64,000 bases of DNA from Terrimesophilobacter sp044464485. GTDB lineage: Bacteria > Actinomycetota > Actinomycetes > Actinomycetales > Microbacteriaceae. Both the position numbers and the translations under genes were made by a program. The notes under the pieces are model-generated. The model was not told where the DNA came from. It did no database searches and saw only the letters and a program-made list of their open reading frames with translations. Positions 60,109 to 64,000 of the stretch are shown piece after piece. Each line of letters starts with the position of its first letter. Position 1 is the stretch's first letter. The DNA is taken from assembly GCA_044464485.1 (NCBI GenBank), contig JBIQLG010000003.1, forward strand, positions 124,001-188,000. Direction: 5' to 3'.

Positions 60109-60114
60109 TTCGTC

Positions 60115-60120
60115 AGTTTA
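60115..60120 (-). promoter_or_regulatory. -10 box of dapE, leaderless-type
   Basis: Minus-strand TAAACT ends 6 nt before the ATG at 60108. It coincides with the expected -35 position of the dapD promoter. Confidence 0.5.
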
Positions 60121-60140
60121 TCCACTGCCGATCACCGCAC

Positions 60141-60146
60141 TAGCCT
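60141..60146 (+). promoter_or_regulatory. -10 box of dapD, leaderless-type
   Basis: TAGCCT followed by 6 nt (tgaacc) and the ATG at 60153. Confidence 0.5.
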
Positions 60147-60152
60147 TGAACC

Positions 60153-61106
60153 ATGACGGATACGACTGCCTGGGCGCTCGGGATCGCGACCGTAGCCAAC
60201 AACGCGACCGTGCTCGACGCCTGGTTTCCCATGCCCCATCTCGGTGCGATGCCCGCGGACGTTGACCCGCACGCTGTCCCCACCGAGTTCAAGGAGTTCC
60301 TGGGTGAGGACCCGCGTCGAGCGGTTCGCCGCGACTTCGTCGTAGTCGAGTCCGACCTCGGCAGTCCGCCGAGCTCCACCGTGGACGCGTATTTGCGGTT
60401 GCACCTCCTGAGCCACCGCCTCGCCAAGCCCAACACGATCAATCTCGACGGTATTTTCGCGCTCCTTCCGACGGTCGCGTGGACCAATGCGGGCCCCCTG
60501 CATCCGGATGACGCGACCAGACTGAGGGCTCCCCTGCACGCGGCCGGTATCAGTTCGCACAGCATAGACAAGTTCCCGAGGCTCGTGGACTACGTGATTC
60601 CACCGGGCGTTCGCATCGCCGACGCAAACCGGGTGCGTCTTGGCGCCTATCTTTCGCCTGGCACCACCGTGATGCATGAGGGCTTCGTGAACTTCAACGC
60701 GGGAACTCTCGGCGCGTCGATGGTGGAGGGGCGAATATCGCAGGGCGTCGTCATCGGTGACGGCACGGACATCGGGGGCGGCGCGTCGATCATGGGAACG
60801 CTCAGCGGCGGTGGCACGGAACGGATCTCCATCGGGCAGCGCACTCTCCTCGGCGCGAACGCGGGCGTGGGAATTTCGCTCGGAGACGACTGCGTCGTCG
60901 AGGCAGGACTTTACGTGACCGCGGGCACCAAGGTTGTCGTTGTAGGGTCGGCTCCCACGCCGTCTGGAGCACCGACAACGGTCGCGGCATCCACGCTATC
61001 CGGCCGCAACGGACTCCTGTTTCGCCGGCATTCGCTTACGGGCGCGGTGGAGGTCCATGAGCGACACGGCGACGGCATCCGCCTGAACGAAGTGCTCCAC
61101 GTCTAG
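60153..61106 (+). CDS. dapD: 2,3,4,5-tetrahydropyridine-2,6-dicarboxylate N-succinyltransferase (actinobacterial type)
   Basis: 317 residues. Left-handed beta-helix region with hexapeptide repeats (VNFNAGTLGASMVEGRISQG; VVIGDGTDIGGGASIMGTLSGG) and the active-site loop around HEGFVNFNAGT. The N-terminal domain with TAWALGIATVANNATVLDAW is specific to the actinobacterial DapD. Succinylates tetrahydrodipicolinate, the step before DapC and DapE. Ends 5 bp before the convergent citrate synthase gene. Confidence 0.95.
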   Translation: MTDTTAWALGIATVANNATVLDAWFPMPHLGAMPADVDPHAVPTEFKEFLGEDPRRAVRRDFVVVESDLGSPPSSTVDAYLRLHLLSHRLAKPNTINLDGIFALLPTVAWTNAGPLHPDDATRLRAPLHAAGISSHSIDKFPRLVDYVIPPGVRIADANRVRLGAYLSPGTTVMHEGFVNFNAGTLGASMVEGRISQGVVIGDGTDIGGGASIMGTLSGGGTERISIGQRTLLGANAGVGISLGDDCVVEAGLYVTAGTKVVVVGSAPTPSGAPTTVAASTLSGRNGLLFRRHSLTGAVEVHERHGDGIRLNEVLHV

Positions 61107-61111
61107 ACGCT

Positions 61112-62407
61112 TCAGCTGCGCGGCCAGGCCCGTTCGGTCGGTCCGACGTAGAGCTGCTGCGGACGTCCGATGCGCGTCGCGGGGTCGCTGTTCAACTCGC
61201 GCCAGTGCGCGATCCAACCCGGCAACCGGCCGATGGCGAAGAGCACGGTAAACATGCGGGCGGGGAACCCCATCGCCTTGTAAATCACGCCGGTATAGAA
61301 GTCCACGTTCGGATAGAGCTTGCGTTCAATGAAATAGTCATCGGCAAGTGCGGCGGCCTCGAGCTCTTTCGCAATCTCCAGCAGATCGTCGTTCACACCG
61401 AGGGCATCAAGTACCTCGTCGGCACTCTCCTTGACAAGCTTGGCACGCGGGTCGAAGTTCTTGTAAACGCGGTGACCGAAGCCCATCAAACGAATTCCGT
61501 CCTCCTTGTTCTTCACCCGCTCAATGAACTGTTCGACGCTGTCGCCGGAATCCTTGATCTCTTTGAGCATCTTGAGGACGGCCTCGTTGGCGCCACCGTG
61601 CAGCGGTCCGTAAAGCGCATTGATACCGGCGGAAATCGACGAGAAAATGTTGGCTTCCGTAGATCCCACGAGCCTCACCGTCGACGTCGAGGCGTTCTGT
61701 TCGTGATCCTCGTGCAAAATCAGCAGTCGTTCCAGAGCGCGGGAGAGCACGGGGTTCGGTTCATAGGGCTCTGCCATGTTCCCGAAATTGAGCTTCAGAA
61801 AATTGTCGACAAAGTTCAGACTGTTGTCGGGGTACAGGAATGCCTGGCCAAGAGACTTTTTGTGCGCGTATGCGGCGATCACGGGGAGCTTCGCGAGCAA
61901 TCGAATCGTCGAGATTTCGACTTGCGCGGGGTCGTGAACGTCCAGCGAGTCTTCGTAAAACGTGCCGAGCGCTCCGACGGCGCTCGACAGTACCGACATG
62001 GGGTGCGCGCTGTGCGGCAGGGCATCGAAGAAGCGGCGAAGGTCTTCGTGTAGCAGCGTGTGCCTGCGGATGGTCTCTTCGAATCGGTCAAGCTCGACCG
62101 CCGTTGGCAACTCACCGTGGATGAGCAGCCACGCCACCTCGAGATAGGTCGAGTTCGCGGCGATGTCCTCGATCGCGTATCCGCGATAGCGCAGGATACC
62201 CGCGTCGCCATCGATGTACGTGATAGCGCTTCTCGTGGATGCCGTGTTGACAAAACCCTGATCCAGAGTGGTGTATCCGGTCTGTTTCGTGAATGTCGAA
62301 ATATCGATGGAGGATGCACCCTCGGTGCTCGGCACGATGGGGAACTGTGCGCTCCCCCCGGGAAAACTCAGGGTGGCCACGGCCTCGTCAGGTAGTTCGT
62401 CAGTCAC
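61112..62407 (-). CDS. gltA: Citrate synthase (hexameric, type II)
   Basis: 431 residues. Catalytic landmarks: SAHPMSVLSSAVGAL (first His), GPLHGGANEAVLKML (second His region) and MGFGHRVYKNFDPRAK (third His and catalytic Asp). N-terminal extension of 60 residues as in type II enzymes. Condenses acetyl-CoA and oxaloacetate at the entrance of the TCA cycle. The GTG start lies 6 nt after TAGGCT, so it is a leaderless housekeeping gene. A 109-bp gap separates it from the dapC stop, where a hairpin lies. Confidence 0.96.
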   Translation of the reverse strand: MTDELPDEAVATLSFPGGSAQFPIVPSTEGASSIDISTFTKQTGYTTLDQGFVNTASTRSAITYIDGDAGILRYRGYAIEDIAANSTYLEVAWLLIHGELPTAVELDRFEETIRRHTLLHEDLRRFFDALPHSAHPMSVLSSAVGALGTFYEDSLDVHDPAQVEISTIRLLAKLPVIAAYAHKKSLGQAFLYPDNSLNFVDNFLKLNFGNMAEPYEPNPVLSRALERLLILHEDHEQNASTSTVRLVGSTEANIFSSISAGINALYGPLHGGANEAVLKMLKEIKDSGDSVEQFIERVKNKEDGIRLMGFGHRVYKNFDPRAKLVKESADEVLDALGVNDDLLEIAKELEAAALADDYFIERKLYPNVDFYTGVIYKAMGFPARMFTVLFAIGRLPGWIAHWRELNSDPATRIGRPQQLYVGPTERAWPRS

Positions 62408-62413
62408 GCTTAT

Positions 62414-62419
62414 AGCCTA
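62414..62419 (-). promoter_or_regulatory. -10 box of gltA, leaderless-type
   Basis: Minus-strand TAGGCT ends 6 nt before the GTG at 62407; a weak TTCAAC is found 19 bp farther upstream. Confidence 0.55.
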
Positions 62420-62491
62420 ATTGCCTGTGGCGTCGATCGTTGAACTCTCTCACAATCGCCTCAAGTGACTGGAGATAACCTCCAATATCAC

Positions 62492-62507
62492 CGGCTCGCG
62501 GGAGCCG
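62492..62507 (-). terminator. Candidate terminator of the fdxA-dapC operon
   Basis: cggctc and gagccg form a perfect 6-bp stem with a gcgg loop, 10 bp after the dapC stop. Confidence 0.5.
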
Positions 62508-62516
62508 ACTCGACGG

Positions 62517-63608
62517 TCATTCGCCCAATGCGGCTATTCTGCGCGCAGCTTCGGCAATCGATTCGTCGCTCGCCGTGAGAGCGATGCGAACGTGAACGTG
62601 ATCCCCATAAAACGTACCGGGGACTACAAGGACTCCGCGTTCCGCAAGCGAATCCACCGTGTCCCACGCTGGTGCGCCCGTGGTTGCCCAAAGGTACAAG
62701 CCCGCGTCACTGTAGTCAATTCGGAATCCGGACGCCTCCAGCGCGGAGCGCAGCACGCCTCGCCGCGATCGATACACTTCGCGCTGCACATCAACGTGCG
62801 TTTCGTCACCGAGCGCGGCGGCCATGGCAGCCTGGACCGGCGTCGGGGTCATGAGCCCCAGGTGCTTTCGCACCCCCAAAATTTCAGCGAGCAGCTGCGA
62901 ACACCCTGCGACAAAACCGGCGCGATATCCGGCCAAATTGGATTGTTTGCTGAGCGAGCACACCGCAAGAATATTGTGCCGAGAGCCGTCAATCACCTCG
63001 GGATCCAGAATGGACGGTGTCGGTTTGTCACCGCTCCAATTCAACTCCGCGTAGCATTCGTCGCTGGCGATGACAGCGCCCAGTTCACGCGCCCGTGCCA
63101 CGGCGGTACGAAGCTCACTTACAGACAGAACTCGGCCATCGGGGTTTCCTGGACTGTTCAGCCAAATGAGCTTCGTGGAGGTCGGCCACCGGGACGGATC
63201 GTCTTCGGCGAGCGCATCCGCGCCGACAACGGCGGCACCGAGAGCGTAGCTCGGGTATGCGACGGCCGGGTGCACTACCGTGTCGCCCGGCCCGAGGCCC
63301 AAAAAGTGTGGCAGGCCCGCAACGAACTCTTTCGAACCGATGGTGGGCATAACATTGGCAACGCTCAAGCTCACGCCGCGGCGCCGGGCGAACCATTCGA
63401 CGATCGCTTCCCGCAACCGAGGAGAACCTGCGGTGACGGGATACGCGTGCGCATCGGCGGCTGCCGCGAGGGCGTCCTGAATGAGTTGTGGCGTTTCATC
63501 AACCGGCGAACCGACCGAGAGATCGACGATCCCCTCCGGATGCGAACGCGCGCGTTCCGCAAACGGAACAAGGGCGTCCCACGGAAAGTCCGGTAGAACC
63601 AGCGGCAT
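62517..63608 (-). CDS. dapC: Succinyldiaminopimelate transaminase
   Basis: 363 residues, fold-type I aminotransferase. Features: VDLSVGSPVDETP, YPVTAGSPRLREAI, NSPGNPDG, ASDECYAELNW and the PLP lysine in VCSLSKQSNLAGYRAGF. The coupling to a 7Fe ferredoxin gene (1-bp overlap at 63608) and the nearby dapD/dapE match the actinobacterial DapC of the Rv1178 type. Transaminates N-succinyl-2-amino-6-oxopimelate with glutamate. Confidence 0.92.
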   Translation of the reverse strand: MPLVLPDFPWDALVPFAERARSHPEGIVDLSVGSPVDETPQLIQDALAAAADAHAYPVTAGSPRLREAIVEWFARRRGVSLSVANVMPTIGSKEFVAGLPHFLGLGPGDTVVHPAVAYPSYALGAAVVGADALAEDDPSRWPTSTKLIWLNSPGNPDGRVLSVSELRTAVARARELGAVIASDECYAELNWSGDKPTPSILDPEVIDGSRHNILAVCSLSKQSNLAGYRAGFVAGCSQLLAEILGVRKHLGLMTPTPVQAAMAAALGDETHVDVQREVYRSRRGVLRSALEASGFRIDYSDAGLYLWATTGAPAWDTVDSLAERGVLVVPGTFYGDHVHVRIALTASDESIAEAARRIAALGE

Positions 63609-63946
63609 CAGGCGGAAGAATCAGTGTTGTTGACGTTCGGTGGCAGCGCGGCGACAATCGGGTGGTCTTTGTGAATGACGCCGACCTTCGCGGCACCGCC
63701 CGGTGAGCCGATGTCGTCGAAGAATTCGACGTTCGCCCTGTAGTAGTCTGCCCACTGCTCAGGAGTGTCGTCCTCGTAATAGATTGCTTCCACGGGGCAC
63801 ACCGGTTCGCACGCGCCGCAGTCCACGCATTCGTCAGGGTGAATGTACAGCATCCGATCACCCTCGTAAATGCAATCAACCGGACATTCGTCAACGCACG
63901 CGCGGTCCTTGACGTCCACGCACGGGAGCGCGATGACGTACGTCAC
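63608..63946 (-). CDS. fdxA: 7Fe ferredoxin (3Fe-4S/4Fe-4S)
   Basis: 112 residues. First cluster region ACVDECPVDCIYEG, in which the second Cys of the CxxC pattern is altered as for a 3Fe-4S site, and a full CVDCGACEPVCPVEAI for the 4Fe-4S site. The 45-residue C-terminal extension (EQWADYYRANVEFFDDIG) is typical of the mycobacterial FdxA/FdxC group. Low-potential electron carrier. GTG start with GGTGG about 10 nt upstream; first gene of fdxA-dapC. Confidence 0.95.
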   Translation of the reverse strand: MTYVIALPCVDVKDRACVDECPVDCIYEGDRMLYIHPDECVDCGACEPVCPVEAIYYEDDTPEQWADYYRANVEFFDDIGSPGGAAKVGVIHKDHPIVAALPPNVNNTDSSA

Positions 63947-63985
63947 GGATCAGTCACCACCTTTGTTGAATCGGCTTGCGACTCC

Positions 63986-63991
63986 ATCGTA
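63986..63991 (-). promoter_or_regulatory. Candidate -10 box of fdxA
   Basis: Minus-strand TACGAT, about 40 nt before the GTG. The -35 region lies beyond the window. Confidence 0.3.
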
Positions 63992-64000
63992 TCCCGCGCT

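Overview
This window is a compact, high-GC bacterial chromosome segment, almost certainly from an actinobacterium of the order Micrococcales and most likely family Microbacteriaceae. The signs are actinobacteria-specific families (DUF3039, DUF3107, DUF3117, DUF2342, UPF0182, an AdnAB-type helicase-nuclease pair, an actinobacterial DapD) and gene orders I know from mycobacteria. UPF0182, the YlbL-like protease, DUF2342, uvrD2, nudC, the adnB/adnA pair, DUF3107, the ferritin-like gene and rhlE follow the order of M. tuberculosis Rv3193c to Rv3211. The block with the CBS/MgtE-like gene, DUF1003, mrp, tatB, the O-methyltransferase, DUF3117, dapE/dapD and fdxA/dapC resembles Rv1177 to Rv1234. I see no insertion sequence, prophage, CRISPR array or integrase. 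No stretch longer than about 210 bp lacks a gene.

Layout: 0-2 kb is a murI-rph-rdgB operon (rdgB cut by the window edge). 2-6.2 kb holds pncB, a DUF3039 gene and an ABC exporter pair. 6.4-15.2 kb is a cell-wall glycopolymer (teichoic-acid-like) locus: a sugar/alcohol-phosphate nucleotidyltransferase, a TagGH-like export ABC transporter, three glycerophosphotransferase-family proteins, a glycosyltransferase 2 and an unknown hydrophobic protein. 15.2-22.5 kb carries an HtrA protease, two exported proteins of unknown function, an aminotransferase, a nitrilase-family amidohydrolase, a thiolase, a membrane protein and the initiator tRNA. 22.5-44.4 kb is the conserved genome-maintenance block: UPF0182, YlbL-like protease, DUF2342, a cyclodehydratase-like protein, UvrD2, NudC, a pseudokinase-like phosphotransferase, an MFS/LysR pair, AdnB/AdnA, DUF3107, a ferritin-like protein and RhlE. 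44.5-51.4 kb carries a PHP phosphoesterase, an EEP-family protein, aminopeptidase P, a general stress protein and the CBS/DUF1003/Mrp operon. 51.5-55.9 kb is an accessory module of PLP-dependent lyase/decarboxylase, transporter and divergent aldehyde dehydrogenase. 56-64 kb holds tatB, an O-methyltransferase and Nudix pair, DUF3117, a mannosyltransferase, dapE, dapD, citrate synthase, dapC and ferredoxin, so much of the succinylase branch of lysine and meso-diaminopimelate synthesis is together.

The most striking DNA-level signal is transcriptional. At most transcription-unit heads a TAnnnT -10 box (often TAGGCT or TAGCGT) ends just 6-8 nt before the ATG or GTG. Many mRNAs are therefore probably leaderless, and this spacing fixes several start codons. 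Other points worth attention are two divergent leaderless promoters whose -10 boxes overlap (54.37 kb), a long inverted repeat whose left arm encodes the end of Mrp, a kinase-fold protein without catalytic residues, a NudC without its zinc cysteines, a pentapeptide-like array inside a cyclodehydratase-like protein that also overlaps uvrD2 by about 100 bp, and a recurrent GGATGC motif. I do not see a clear-cut new defence or mobile system. All assignments come from reading the sequence, without database searches.
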